From NCBI GenBank assembly GCA_020634395.1, contig JACKBU010000003.1:258867-322866 (forward strand): 64,000 bases of DNA, in the 5' to 3' direction. This document shows, in pieces, positions 39,593 to 47,928 of this stretch. A program made the position numbers and the translations under genes. The notes under the pieces are model-generated. The model did no database searches and was not told the DNA's origin. It saw nothing but the letters and a program-made list of their open reading frames with translations. The DNA is from Ardenticatenaceae bacterium (GTDB lineage: Bacteria > Chloroflexota > Anaerolineae > Promineifilales > Promineifilaceae). Numbering within the stretch: the stretch's first letter is position 1; each line of letters starts with the position of its first letter.

Positions 39593-40569
39593 CCGCCGGG
39601 GGTAGCCGTGGCCGCCGCCTGCTCCGGCTGAACGGTCGCCGGCTGCAGCCGCGCCACCAGGATGTCGTCCAGGCCATCCCACACGCTTTCCAGATCGGCC
39701 GCGGCCTGGCTGGGATTTCCCGGCAGACTGGCGGCGGCCAGTGTCAGCCGCGTTTGGATGATGGACAGGTCAACCGCTTCGTCAGATTCGGCGGGCAGGG
39801 TGTTGAGAACGGCTGTCACGGTGCCCATCGCGGCATTTACGTCGGCGGCGGCTAAACCATAGTTGTTTTCCAGCAAGCGCAGCCGGGCGCGGGCAACCAG
39901 TTCCCAGGCCCGGAAGAGAGCCAGCGAATAAACCATGTCGGAGACGGTAGTTTGCGATTCGTTGGCCAGATCCGCGGCGGCCACGGCCGTGGCCTCGACC
40001 GTAGTCAGCCCTGTCTGCACCTGGCCCACTTCGCCAGTGAACGCGTCGATTTCGCCGCCCAAAGCGTCGATCTGGCCGGTGCTGGTGTTGAAGTCTGCCT
40101 GCAAAGTCGTCAGAGCGGCGCCCAGGTCGGTGATGTTTTGGGCAGCGGCAGCATCATTGTCCAGCGTGACAGCCATCGACGCGTCCAGGGAATCCAGCAT
40201 TTGCGACTGGCGGTTCATATCGGTCGCCAGGTTATCAAGACGGGTATCCAGGTCTGAAAACCGCACGTCCAACTCGTTAAGGCGTTGATCTTGGCCGGGG
40301 TTGGCGCTGAGCAAGGTGTCCACTTCGCGGCGCAGAATGTCGATGCGCGATTCTTGCGCGGCAAAGCGCGTGGCTACACTTTCTGCCGAGCGATTGATCT
40401 CGCCGCTAACTACCTGATACAGCCATAAACCGCCCCAGGCCACGCCGACAAGCACAGCCAGGATCACCATTACAATAATAAAGGCACGCAAAATGCGATA
40501 GAGGCTGCGGCCCAGGCGACGCCCGAAACCGGGTCTTGTATGGGTGTTAGTGGCGTTTCCTTCCATCAT
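39589..40569 (-). CDS. Membrane-anchored coiled-coil protein A
   Basis: About 326 aa. A basic N-terminus (GFGRRLGRSLYRILR) precedes one membrane helix (about 29-51, FIIVMVILAVLVGVAWGGLWLY). Then comes a long region with heptad-like patterning (about 60-215; LNELDVRFSDLDTRLDNLAT, and similar) that should form a coiled coil outside the membrane. A compact helical C-terminal part follows (LFRAWELVARARLRLLENNY). The tail is Pro/Ala/Thr-rich. The start has GAAGGAG. A similarly built protein is encoded immediately upstream on the same strand, and the two probably share an operon. Function is unknown. Confidence 0.85.
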   Translation of the reverse strand: MMEGNATNTHTRPGFGRRLGRSLYRILRAFIIVMVILAVLVGVAWGGLWLYQVVSGEINRSAESVATRFAAQESRIDILRREVDTLLSANPGQDQRLNELDVRFSDLDTRLDNLATDMNRQSQMLDSLDASMAVTLDNDAAAAQNITDLGAALTTLQADFNTSTGQIDALGGEIDAFTGEVGQVQTGLTTVEATAVAAADLANESQTTVSDMVYSLALFRAWELVARARLRLLENNYGLAAADVNAAMGTVTAVLNTLPAESDEAVDLSIIQTRLTLAAASLPGNPSQAAADLESVWDGLDDILVARLQPATVQPEQAAATATPGG

Positions 40570-40602
40570 GGCAGCTCCTTCAGTAAATTTCACCTGGTAA
40601 AG

Positions 40603-41625
40603 TTAGGATGACGGGGTGGCTGTGGCCGCCGGCGTGTTACTCGCCTCCGGCGTGTTGGTAGGCAGCGGCGTGCTGCTGGCCAGCGGTGTGCTGCTGGCCG
40701 CCGGCAGCGGTGTGGTGGTAGCCAGAGGCAGCGGCGTGCGGGTCGGACGCGGGGTGCGCGTAGGTTGGCTGGTGGGCGTCACGGCCGTTTCTGGTGTGGC
40801 CTCGGCGCCGGACGTCGGGCTGACGGCCGTAGCAGACGCTTTGGCCGGCGTAGGTGTGGCAGTCGGCGTCACGGTCAGGGAGGGACCGCCTACTTCTTGC
40901 AGCAGGTCACGCAGGCCGGCCAGGAAGTTGTTGAAAGACTCGGCGGCGGCGGCGGCGGCTTCTATCTGCGATTCCGTCTCGGTGAGGCGGGTATCCAGGG
41001 TATTGACGCTGCCGGAAACGGCCGTTACCTGCGCCGCCACCGTTGCCACGCCCCGGTCCAGATCTTCCACAGAGGCATCCGTCTGTGCCTGCTGGCCGTC
41101 GACTCCCTCCAGCCGGGTCGCCAGCGCTTCTACCTGCGCCTCACGAGTCGCCAGGGCGTCTTCCAGGTTCTGCTGCTGGATGTTGGCTTCGTTGATGTCG
41201 CGGCGCAGCTGCGCATCGGTCTGGCTGAAGGTAAGTGTGCCATTCAACCCCAGCAAAATAGCCAGGCTGAAAACCACACCAAAAAACGCGCCAAGAATCG
41301 CACCCAAAAACAAAAAAATGCAGCCTCGCCGCTGAGAGATGGTCGACGGAGGACTTGAAGGCGGCGGCGGCGTGACAGGAGAGGGTGTATCTTCGACAGT
41401 CATAGGTTCTTCCTCTGGTTCAGGGATGGGTGCGGGACGTGGTTTGGCCGGGGCTGAGGTCTCATCGGCCGGCTCGGCCGGCGCGACGTCTACAGGCGAA
41501 AAAATGGGTGTACCCACAACAATTTCCGGTTCGGCTCCCTCTGCGGGCTGCACCGGCTCTGCAGCGGGCGGTTCGGCGGGCACGTTGCGCTCATCCGGGG
41601 TGGTTTCTTCTGGTTCTTCATTCAT
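40603..41625 (-). CDS. Membrane-anchored coiled-coil protein B, Thr/Pro-rich tail
   Basis: A 340-aa protein in four parts: a Pro/Glu-rich cytoplasmic N-terminus (1-98), a membrane helix (about 102-127, IFLFLGAILGAFFGVVFSLA), a coiled coil (about 135-235; NIQQQNLEDALATREAQVEAL), and a low-complexity tail of repeated TPT/TPLP/ATPT units (about 245-340). Tails of this kind are common on surface proteins of Chloroflexota as wall-spanning linkers; that is an inference. It is directly upstream of coiled-coil protein A, with the same anchor-plus-coil plan. Low-complexity DNA in the tail may make its length variable between strains. Confidence 0.85.
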   Translation of the reverse strand: MNEEPEETTPDERNVPAEPPAAEPVQPAEGAEPEIVVGTPIFSPVDVAPAEPADETSAPAKPRPAPIPEPEEEPMTVEDTPSPVTPPPPSSPPSTISQRRGCIFLFLGAILGAFFGVVFSLAILLGLNGTLTFSQTDAQLRRDINEANIQQQNLEDALATREAQVEALATRLEGVDGQQAQTDASVEDLDRGVATVAAQVTAVSGSVNTLDTRLTETESQIEAAAAAAESFNNFLAGLRDLLQEVGGPSLTVTPTATPTPAKASATAVSPTSGAEATPETAVTPTSQPTRTPRPTRTPLPLATTTPLPAASSTPLASSTPLPTNTPEASNTPAATATPSS

Positions 41626-41682
41626 GATTGTGCATCCTTACGCAAAAAACGACCTTTGGGTTGCCAGCGGCGAGTGACGGAT

Positions 41683-43902
41683 TTAGGCCAGGGCACTTTC
41701 GTCTCCCGAATCGCGGACAAAGACACAGGAAGCATCCATGATCTTGACCACTTTCTCGACAAAGTCAAGGTTGGGATGGGATTGCAAGCCTAAGATGCTC
41801 AAATCGGCGGCCGGGGCTTGCGACACGGCCGTCCAAAACTCACCCACCATCACCAGAATGGCCGTATTGGACGGCAGGCGGGCCAGATTGCGCAGCTCTT
41901 CGAGAAAGGTTTGCGCCGCCTGGCGGGTCGCTTCCTCATCGACGACCATGCAGAGATTGATACGGCCGTTCCAGTTCTGCCGGATCTGGTAAGCCATCAA
42001 CACAGCCAGATCCAGGTTGGCCAGGCGCAGTCCCAACCGCCAGTCCGGCCCCTGCTCGCGCATCCAGACATTAATCACCTGCTCCTGGCCCAGGCCCACA
42101 ATGGGATGCTGGGCAAACAACGCAATGCCGATGTGGGGCAAATCGGCGGCGCGTTTCAGCAGCCAGGCCACGCGCTCGCGCGAGCCGATAGACGGCCAGG
42201 GCAGGTACAGCAGGTTCGGCCGGAAAAAGCCGCCCGTCAATACCTCCATTGCGGCGCGCGTGCCGTCAATAAAGTCGTTTTCTTCCAGCAAGGAAGCCCA
42301 GGCAGCCACGCCATCAGTCAAAAATGCCCGCGCCAGCGTCTCGACGTCCGCCAGCTGCGCCGGCTGCTCCGGTGGGTAGATGCCGATGATGTGAATGGAG
42401 CCTTTGGGCAGCGTCATAGCCGTCAGAAAACGATAACTGCCGCGCAGCGCTTTGGTGGATGATACGGGAGCCAGGATGTTGGGGCTCCAGGTGCGTTCAG
42501 TGGCGGTGGGCAGCTTGCTCACCCGCTCCACGGCCCAGCGGGCCAACGACAAAAACAAGCCGCTGCGCACATCTTCCCACGGCGCATTGAGCTGCCGGTG
42601 GATAAGATAGGCATAGACAAAAAGGGCCAGAATAATGGCCACCAGGCTAAAGAGCGGATTGATCAGGACCATCACCACCAGACAACCCACCATGCCAATC
42701 AACGGGACGATGCGCCGAATGGCAAACGTGGGGCGAAAGCTGACCATGTTTAGAGTTTGCTCGATAAGCACCACGGCATTGAGCATGAAGTAGGTGATGA
42801 GGAAGAACATGGTGATGAGCGGGGCAATCGCGTTCAGGCCGCCGCCAAACAGAGCAAAGCCAATCGCCAGAAGGACGATGACGGCCGTTGCCAGCATGGC
42901 GTGGCGCGGCTCGCCGGCGTCTGTTTCTTGGGCAAAGAAACGGCCGTATGGCAGCACCCCGTGATTACCCAAAGCCTGCATAACCCGCGGGGCAGCCAGC
43001 AGCGAACCCAGCGCCGACGAAAACGTCGCCCCCAGCAAGCCGGCCAGCACAGCCCACGAAAAATAAGCCTTGTCCACCATCACTGTTGAGTTTTGCAGCA
43101 GCTCGTCGGGCGTGGCCACCCGCGCCAGCCAGAAAGCCAGCGCCACGTAAATCAACAAGGTGATGGCGATGGCGCTCATCGTACCTTTAGGAATGCTTTG
43201 CCGCGGATTCTGCAAGTCACCGCTGAGGCTGATGCCGGCCATAATTCCGGTGACGGCCGGAAAGAAAACAGAAAAGACGAACCAAAACCCCCCGTCCGGG
43301 AAGCTGCCGATTAAAACTGGCTCATAGACCATGCCCGGCTGCACGGCCGTGGGGAAACTCCCCAGCACTATCGAAAACAACGAAAACCCTACGATGCCTA
43401 AAATCAAAAACTGAATGCGCGAGGCAAATCTGGCACTGATAAAGGCAATGGAAAAGACGATGGCAAACGCGGTCAGCACAATGGCATACGTCGGGTGTGT
43501 GGGGAATATACGCTGCCAGCCTTCGGCAAAGGCAAAAATGTAAAGCGCCGTGGAAATTCCCTGCGCCAGATAGAGAGGAACGCTGATGCTGCCGCCAACC
43601 TCCAGGCCCAATGACTGCGAGATAATGGAAAAAGCGCCGCCAGCTCCCACACGAATGTTGGTGGAAATGGAAGACACCGCCAGCCCCGTCGTCACGGTGA
43701 TCACATGAGCCAGGATGATGATCAGCAGTGCGCCTAACAGGCCGGCATTGCCCACCACCCAGCCCAGGCGCAGGTACATGATGGCCCCCAGGATCGTCAG
43801 TACTGTGGGCACAAATACACCGGCGAAGGTGCCAAATTTGGGGTTCTCCTCAACCTGTTCGCCAAAGCCTAACTGCTGCAGGATGCCTTGAAAGTCACTC
43901 AT
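41683..43902 (-). CDS. SLC12-like amino acid/cation-chloride transporter
   Basis: About 739-aa APC-superfamily transporter. Residues 20-460 hold about twelve membrane segments, opening with GTFAGVFVPTVLTILGAIMY and LRLGWVVGNAG, the signature of cation-chloride cotransporter (SLC12) relatives. Also seen are VGAGGAFSIISQSLGLEVGG, FSVFFPAVTGIMAGISLSGD and SFRPTFAI. The C-terminal 270 residues are a soluble domain. Bacterial members of this group are poorly characterised; ions or amino acids could be moved. I chose the ATG of MSDFQGIL because GGAGG precedes it; the longer frame to 43956 has no such site. The gene stands alone on minus, divergent from the FHA operon. Confidence 0.93.
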   Translation of the reverse strand: MSDFQGILQQLGFGEQVEENPKFGTFAGVFVPTVLTILGAIMYLRLGWVVGNAGLLGALLIIILAHVITVTTGLAVSSISTNIRVGAGGAFSIISQSLGLEVGGSISVPLYLAQGISTALYIFAFAEGWQRIFPTHPTYAIVLTAFAIVFSIAFISARFASRIQFLILGIVGFSLFSIVLGSFPTAVQPGMVYEPVLIGSFPDGGFWFVFSVFFPAVTGIMAGISLSGDLQNPRQSIPKGTMSAIAITLLIYVALAFWLARVATPDELLQNSTVMVDKAYFSWAVLAGLLGATFSSALGSLLAAPRVMQALGNHGVLPYGRFFAQETDAGEPRHAMLATAVIVLLAIGFALFGGGLNAIAPLITMFFLITYFMLNAVVLIEQTLNMVSFRPTFAIRRIVPLIGMVGCLVVMVLINPLFSLVAIILALFVYAYLIHRQLNAPWEDVRSGLFLSLARWAVERVSKLPTATERTWSPNILAPVSSTKALRGSYRFLTAMTLPKGSIHIIGIYPPEQPAQLADVETLARAFLTDGVAAWASLLEENDFIDGTRAAMEVLTGGFFRPNLLYLPWPSIGSRERVAWLLKRAADLPHIGIALFAQHPIVGLGQEQVINVWMREQGPDWRLGLRLANLDLAVLMAYQIRQNWNGRINLCMVVDEEATRQAAQTFLEELRNLARLPSNTAILVMVGEFWTAVSQAPAADLSILGLQSHPNLDFVEKVVKIMDASCVFVRDSGDESALA

Positions 43903-43996
43903 CTTTTCCTCCGATGATACACTCGGTAGTGGGCGGGCAATAATGAAGGACAACAAGGCGATTGTACACGAGGGAAACGGCCGTCTTCAAGTCGCG

Positions 43997-44025
43997 TTGA
44001 CAAACCATCGGTATGTTTCTATACT
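43997..44025 (+). promoter_or_regulatory. Consensus promoter for the FHA-Memo operon
   Basis: TTGACA (43997-44002), 17-bp spacer, TATACT (44020-44025). One of the best sigma-70-type promoters in the window. The FHA gene starts 92 bp downstream. Confidence 0.85.
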
Positions 44026-44117
44026 GAACGCGCTTGAGCAATGAACTCTTCATCCAGAGAAGACTGCTTATTTACGAGGCGCTTTTACCGGCGTTTAGCC
44101 GCCCCCAGGAGTAGCCA

Positions 44118-44771
44118 ATGAGCCAACCTACAGCGCGGTTAGTTGTCCAACGCGGCCCCAATCTTAACCAGGTTTATGAGCTGGCTTTGGATAAAATCAC
44201 CATTGGCCGTTCGCCGGCCAACGAAATTTCGATCACCGATCCGGAAATTTCGCGCAAACACGCTCAACTGATCCGCCAGGAAAGCGGCTACGCGCTGGAG
44301 GATTTGGGCAGCACCAACGGTTCGTTTGTCAACGACCGGCGCGTGGTTGGCCTGACGCCGCTGCACAACGGCGACGTCATCGAGCTGGGAGAAGCCATCA
44401 GCCTGGTGTACCAGGCCGTCTCCCCGGAGACAGACGCAACCCGGGTTACAGCTGGCCCCAGCCTGGCAGAATTAGATACCATTCCCGAAGGTCTGGCCGC
44501 GCCCTCTTTTACTCCCCCCGCCTACGAAGCCCCGCTACGGCCGTCTGCTCCCCCCGCTGAATCCACCGAACCGGCGGAAACGTGGGGCATGTCTTGCGGC
44601 CAGCGCATCCTGATAGGCTGCGGCGCGCTGGTGCTTGTATTGTTCTTGTGTACCGCTACTTTGTATTTTCTGGATGCGTATGATCAGGGTCGGCTGCTGT
44701 ATTGCGGCGCGTTACGGCCGTTTTGGGAATTCCTCCTCGGTCCCTTTGGCTTTGCGCCGCTGTGTGCCTGA
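44118..44771 (+). CDS. FHA-domain membrane protein
   Basis: A 217-aa protein. The N-terminal FHA domain (about 5-97) has the phosphothreonine-binding signatures ITIGRSPANEI, ISRKHAQLI and DLGSTNGSFVND, with conserved Arg, Ser, His and Asn. A Pro-rich linker follows, then one membrane helix (about 160-182, ILIGCGALVLVLFLCTATLY) and a short Cys-containing tail. FHA domains read phosphothreonine marks from Ser/Thr kinases, so it likely recruits partners at the membrane. AGGAG precedes the ATG. The next gene begins 20 bp after its stop. Confidence 0.93.
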   Translation: MSQPTARLVVQRGPNLNQVYELALDKITIGRSPANEISITDPEISRKHAQLIRQESGYALEDLGSTNGSFVNDRRVVGLTPLHNGDVIELGEAISLVYQAVSPETDATRVTAGPSLAELDTIPEGLAAPSFTPPAYEAPLRPSAPPAESTEPAETWGMSCGQRILIGCGALVLVLFLCTATLYFLDAYDQGRLLYCGALRPFWEFLLGPFGFAPLCA

Positions 44772-44791
44772 TCCTGTAAAGGAAACCACCT

Positions 44792-46018
44792 GTGTCTGAA
44801 AACCCGCGCCTGCGCCCCCTCGATTTCCAGCCCGTTACCCACCTGGGACAACAAATGTGGTACCTGCGTGACCCGCTTCAACTTACACCCTACCAGCTTA
44901 TTATGCCCCCGGCTCTGGCCCAAATGTTAATGTATTGTGACGGCACGCGCACCGCGACGGAAATTCATTCTGCCTTTTGCCGCCACGTAGGCCAGCAGGT
45001 TGATTTTGACCTCATTACCGATGCCCTGGAACAGTTAGACAAAGCCTGTCTGCTTGATAACGCCCATGCTCGCCAGGTGCAGCAGGACATGTTGGCCGCA
45101 TACCGCGCCCAACCGCACCGTCCTCCGGCCCTGGCCGACCTCAGCTATCCGGGGGATCCGCAGGCTTTAACGGCAGCCCTGCAGGCTTATGGCGCCGGCG
45201 ACGATCTGAACGGCTGGCAGCCCTGGCACGGACGGGGCATCATTTCGCCCCACATCGACTACCAGCGGGGCGGACCGGTATATGCTAAAGTGTGGCGGCG
45301 AGCAGAAACGGCCGTCGCCCAGGCTGATCTCGTCGTCATCTTCGGCACCGACCACAATGGCAGCGCCGGTTCCGTCACTCTGACACGCCAGGCCTACGCC
45401 ACACCCTACGGCATCCTGCCCACCGACACAGCGCTCATCGACAAACTGGCTGCGGCCGTCGGCGAGGAAGCTGCCTTCGCCGAAGAACTCCATCACCGGC
45501 AGGAACATTCGGTGGAGTTGTCGGCAGTCTGGCTGCACTACACCTACCAAAAATTAGGCCTCGATCCCAAGCCCATGATTCCCATTTTGTGTGGATCGTT
45601 CCACCATTTTGTGACGAACGGTTCCCATCCGGCGGATGATGCGGGACTAACGGCCGTAATCGATACCCTACAGCGTGAAACCCGGGGCAAAAACATCCTG
45701 GTCGTCGCCTCCGTTGATTTCGCCCACGTCGGCCCCAACTTTGGCGACAACTTCATCATGGACCAGCAGCGCCGCACCAGCCTTAAAACAGCCGACGACA
45801 GTCTGATGACCGCCATCCTAAATGGCGATGCCGCCGACTTTTACCGGCAGATAGCGGCTGTACAGGATCGCAACCGGATCTGCGGCTTCTCCTCCATCTA
45901 CCTGATGCTGCGTTACCTCCAGGGTGTGCACGGCGGTTATCGCGTCGCCTACGACCATTGCCCCGCCGATCCTGAAGACAATTCCCTCGTCTCCATCTCC
46001 GGTCTGCTTCTCAATTAA
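44792..46018 (+). CDS. Memo-like protein (AmmeMemoRadiSam system protein B)
   Basis: A 408-aa protein starting at GTG with AGGA upstream. Residues 1-115 form a small helical domain (LAQMLMYCDGTRTATEIHSA and onward) resembling a PqqD-like or winged module. The remainder is the Memo fold, with HIDYQRGGPVYAKVW, LVVIFGTDHNGSAG, EELHHRQEHSVELSAVWLHY, PILCGSFHHF and NILVVASVDFAHVGPNFGD. The His, Asp and Cys-site positions of this dioxygenase-like fold are retained. Members often accompany an AMMECR1 protein and a radical SAM enzyme; neither is adjacent here. It follows the FHA gene closely and probably shares its promoter. Confidence 0.9.
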   Translation: MSENPRLRPLDFQPVTHLGQQMWYLRDPLQLTPYQLIMPPALAQMLMYCDGTRTATEIHSAFCRHVGQQVDFDLITDALEQLDKACLLDNAHARQVQQDMLAAYRAQPHRPPALADLSYPGDPQALTAALQAYGAGDDLNGWQPWHGRGIISPHIDYQRGGPVYAKVWRRAETAVAQADLVVIFGTDHNGSAGSVTLTRQAYATPYGILPTDTALIDKLAAAVGEEAAFAEELHHRQEHSVELSAVWLHYTYQKLGLDPKPMIPILCGSFHHFVTNGSHPADDAGLTAVIDTLQRETRGKNILVVASVDFAHVGPNFGDNFIMDQQRRTSLKTADDSLMTAILNGDAADFYRQIAAVQDRNRICGFSSIYLMLRYLQGVHGGYRVAYDHCPADPEDNSLVSISGLLLN

Positions 46019-46036
46019 GCACCTATCCCCACCAAT

Positions 46037-46055
46037 TGTTGTAAAAACTCAACAA
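46037..46055. promoter_or_regulatory. Possible operator, TTGTTG/CAACAA
   Basis: TTGTTG (46037-46042) and CAACAA (46050-46055) form an inverted repeat just upstream of the -35 of the HTH-ftsZ promoter. The half-site matches the one overlapping the -10 (46079-46096). Confidence 0.5.
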
Positions 46056-46060
46056 AAGAC

Positions 46061-46089
46061 TTGACATATTGCCAGTTTTGTTGTATTTT
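46061..46089 (+). promoter_or_regulatory. Promoter of the HTH-ftsZ operon
   Basis: TTGACA (46061-46066), 17-bp spacer, TATTTT (46084-46089). A second -10-like TATTAT lies at 46109-46114. The HTH gene starts at 46144. No further promoter is evident between the HTH gene and ftsZ. Confidence 0.75.
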
Positions 46090-46096
46090 TACAACA
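46079..46096. promoter_or_regulatory. Operator-like palindrome over the -10
   Basis: TGTTGTA-TTTT-TACAACA is a perfect 7-bp inverted repeat covering the -10 element. A further TTGTTGTA follows at 46103-46110. Repeated half-sites around one promoter suggest binding of a repressor, possibly the HTH protein encoded downstream. Confidence 0.65.
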
Positions 46097-46143
46097 GTTG
46101 ATTTGTTGTATTATCCCGCATTGAACACAATGCCCATGGTCGT

Positions 46144-46356
46144 ATGGCGAAAGAAGATCTCTTAGAAAACTACGCGGGCGTTCAAGAAGTAAGCGATCGC
46201 CTGAATATCCACCCGGAATCGGTGAGGAGGCTTATTCGCCAGGGGAAATTGCCCGCCATCAAATTTGGCAACAAATGGCTGGTGGAAAAATCCACTCTGG
46301 AGCAATATGCCAGTCGTTACGATCCGCGTCCGGGTAATAAAGCAACACTTTTGTAA
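46144..46356 (+). CDS. Small excisionase/MerR-type DNA-binding protein
   Basis: A 70-aa helix-turn-helix protein. The core YAGVQEVSDRLNIHPESVRR with LIRQGKLPAIKFGNKWLVEK and STLEQYASRY matches the helix_turn_helix_17/excisionase family, which includes BldC-like developmental regulators. There is no other domain. It is the first gene after a promoter studded with TTGTTGTA half-sites and is followed 63 bp later by ftsZ, with no terminator between. A role in controlling ftsZ or its own operon is an inference from position. No integrase is near, so a phage excisionase role is unlikely. Confidence 0.88.
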   Translation: MAKEDLLENYAGVQEVSDRLNIHPESVRRLIRQGKLPAIKFGNKWLVEKSTLEQYASRYDPRPGNKATLL

Positions 46357-46419
46357 ATGGCGCCAGACAAGAGAAGCCTTATAAGTATCTGGCGTTAGCA
46401 AGTTGGAGAGGGTAACAAC

Positions 46420-47547
46420 ATGCAAAGAGCACCTGAGCTAGAAAATGTAGCGTGTATTCGTGTCGTCGGCGTGGGCGGTGGTGGTTGTAACGCCGTCAAC
46501 CGCATGATCAGCGAAGGCGTGACAGGCGTCGATTTCATCGCTATCAACACGGATAACCAAGCCCTTCTCCTCGCCAACGCGCCGGTGCGCGTGCGCATTG
46601 GCGACAAACTGACCCGCGGCCTGGGCGCCGGCGGCGATCCCGAACAGGGCGAAAAAGCCGCTATGGAATCCACCGAAGAACTCTATGACGTACTGAACGG
46701 GTCAGATATGGTGTTTGTAACGGCCGGGATGGGCGGCGGCACGGGAACAGGAGCAGCGCCCATCATTGCCAAGACCGCACGCGAACTTGGCGCTTTAACA
46801 ATTGGCGTCGTCACCCGGCCATTCCTTTTTGAAGGCAGTCACCGCACCAATTCAGCGGAACAAGGAATCGAACGGCTTAAAGAGCACGTCGATACCCTCA
46901 TCGTCATTCCCAATGACCGCTTGCTGGAACTCACCGACAAGCGTGTTTCTCTGAAGGATTCCTTCCGCATGGCCGATGACGTGCTGCGCCAGGGCATTCA
47001 GGGCATCAGCGAATTGATCACCATCCCCGGCCTGATCAACCTGGATTTTGCCGACGTCAAAACCATTATGTCGGAAGGCGGCGCGGCTCTGATGGCTGTG
47101 GGCCACGGCGAAGGTGATGATCGCGCCCGGCTGGCTGCCGAGCAGGCGATTAGTTCACGGCTGCTGGACGTGACCATCGACGGTGCACGGGGTATCTTGT
47201 TCAACGTTACCGGCGGCCCGGACATGAGTCTGTACGAAGTGAATCAGGCTGCGGCCATCATACGCGAAACGGCCCACCCGGACGCCAATATGATCTTCGG
47301 CGCGGTGATTGATGAGACAATGGGCGACGAGATGCGCATCACGGTGATAGCTACCGGTTTTGATCATTCTTTGTCGCGGCGACAGTTGGTGCAGCAGCAG
47401 TATACCCGCCCGGCAACCCCGGTACCTAATCCGCCGCAGCGCCAGGCGCCGCCACCCACCCCGGTTCGTGAGCGTGAGCATGAGCCGGTTCAACCCAAGT
47501 TCACGCCTAATAATCTGGATATCCCTGCGTTTCTGCGCAGGAGATAG
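46420..47547 (+). CDS. ftsZ: Cell division protein FtsZ
   Basis: A 375-aa tubulin-like GTPase that forms the cytokinetic ring. N-terminal VVGVGGGGCNAVNRMI, the tubulin signature GGGTGTGAAPIIA, and T7-loop-region LINLDFADVKTIM are intact. The flexible C-terminal linker (PRPATPVPNPPQ-like, rich in Pro) leads to the conserved tail DIPAFLRRR, the peptide that contacts partners such as FtsA or SepF. Length is normal. GAGAGG precedes the ATG. It lies outside a typical mraW-fts cluster and is instead paired with a small HTH gene. A terminator follows. No ACGGCCGT palindrome occurs inside the gene. Confidence 0.98.
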   Translation: MQRAPELENVACIRVVGVGGGGCNAVNRMISEGVTGVDFIAINTDNQALLLANAPVRVRIGDKLTRGLGAGGDPEQGEKAAMESTEELYDVLNGSDMVFVTAGMGGGTGTGAAPIIAKTARELGALTIGVVTRPFLFEGSHRTNSAEQGIERLKEHVDTLIVIPNDRLLELTDKRVSLKDSFRMADDVLRQGIQGISELITIPGLINLDFADVKTIMSEGGAALMAVGHGEGDDRARLAAEQAISSRLLDVTIDGARGILFNVTGGPDMSLYEVNQAAAIIRETAHPDANMIFGAVIDETMGDEMRITVIATGFDHSLSRRQLVQQQYTRPATPVPNPPQRQAPPPTPVREREHEPVQPKFTPNNLDIPAFLRRR

Positions 47548-47617
47548 AGGCCGCCAGCACCTTTGCTTTCGTTGAAGCGATCTTTTAATCGCTTGCGAAA
47601 CACATCCCCTCTGCGTG

Positions 47618-47652
47618 CGCCCCCTGTTCAATTGAATGGGGGGCGTATTTTT
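47618..47652 (+). terminator. Terminator after ftsZ
   Basis: CGCCCCC (47618-47624) pairs with GGGGGCG (47639-47645), followed by TATTTTTTT. Confidence 0.85.
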
Positions 47653-47702
47653 TTGCGTGGACGGCCGTCTCCCCCTCCCCTTCTATCGATCACGAAATGG
47701 CC

Positions 47703-47731
47703 TTGACCGTACCGGATGGGGATGATAGAAT
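47703..47731 (+). promoter_or_regulatory. Promoter of tRNA-Glu
   Basis: TTGACC (47703-47708), 17-bp spacer, TAGAAT (47726-47731). The tRNA begins 12 bp later. The -10 is the same hexamer as in the tRNA-Phe operon promoter. Confidence 0.85.
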
Positions 47732-47742
47732 TCCAGCCGCTT

Positions 47743-47815
47743 GCCCTCATCGTCTAGGGGACCAGGACGTAAGCCTTTCAAGCTTAAAACCGGAGTTCGA
47801 ATCTCCGTGAGGGCA
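47743..47815 (+). tRNA. tRNA-Glu (UUC)
   Basis: A 73-nt cloverleaf on plus: acceptor GCCCTCA with TGAGGGC, TCGTCTAGGGGACCAGGACG D region typical of Glu, anticodon loop CTTTCAA with TTC, T loop GAGTTCGAATCTC, discriminator A. CCA is not encoded. Confidence 0.97.
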
Positions 47816-47820
47816 CAAGA

Positions 47821-47851
47821 AGCTCCGCCAAAAAGCGGGGCTTTTTGTTTT
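47821..47851 (+). terminator. Terminator after tRNA-Glu
   Basis: AGCTCCGC (47821-47828) pairs with GCGGGGCT (47835-47842), with one T-G pair, followed by TTTTGTTTTT. Confidence 0.88.
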
Positions 47852-47928
47852 TATGGTCCGTTGTCAAGTATCATTCGTTGACCATGGGCTGTTGCTGGTG
47901 AATGATTGACCTTTTTCTGGAGGTGGGC

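Noticed and set aside
46144..46356. Phage excisionase role for the small HTH protein
   Set aside because: No integrase or attachment site is near and it is coupled to ftsZ, so a chromosomal regulator is more likely.
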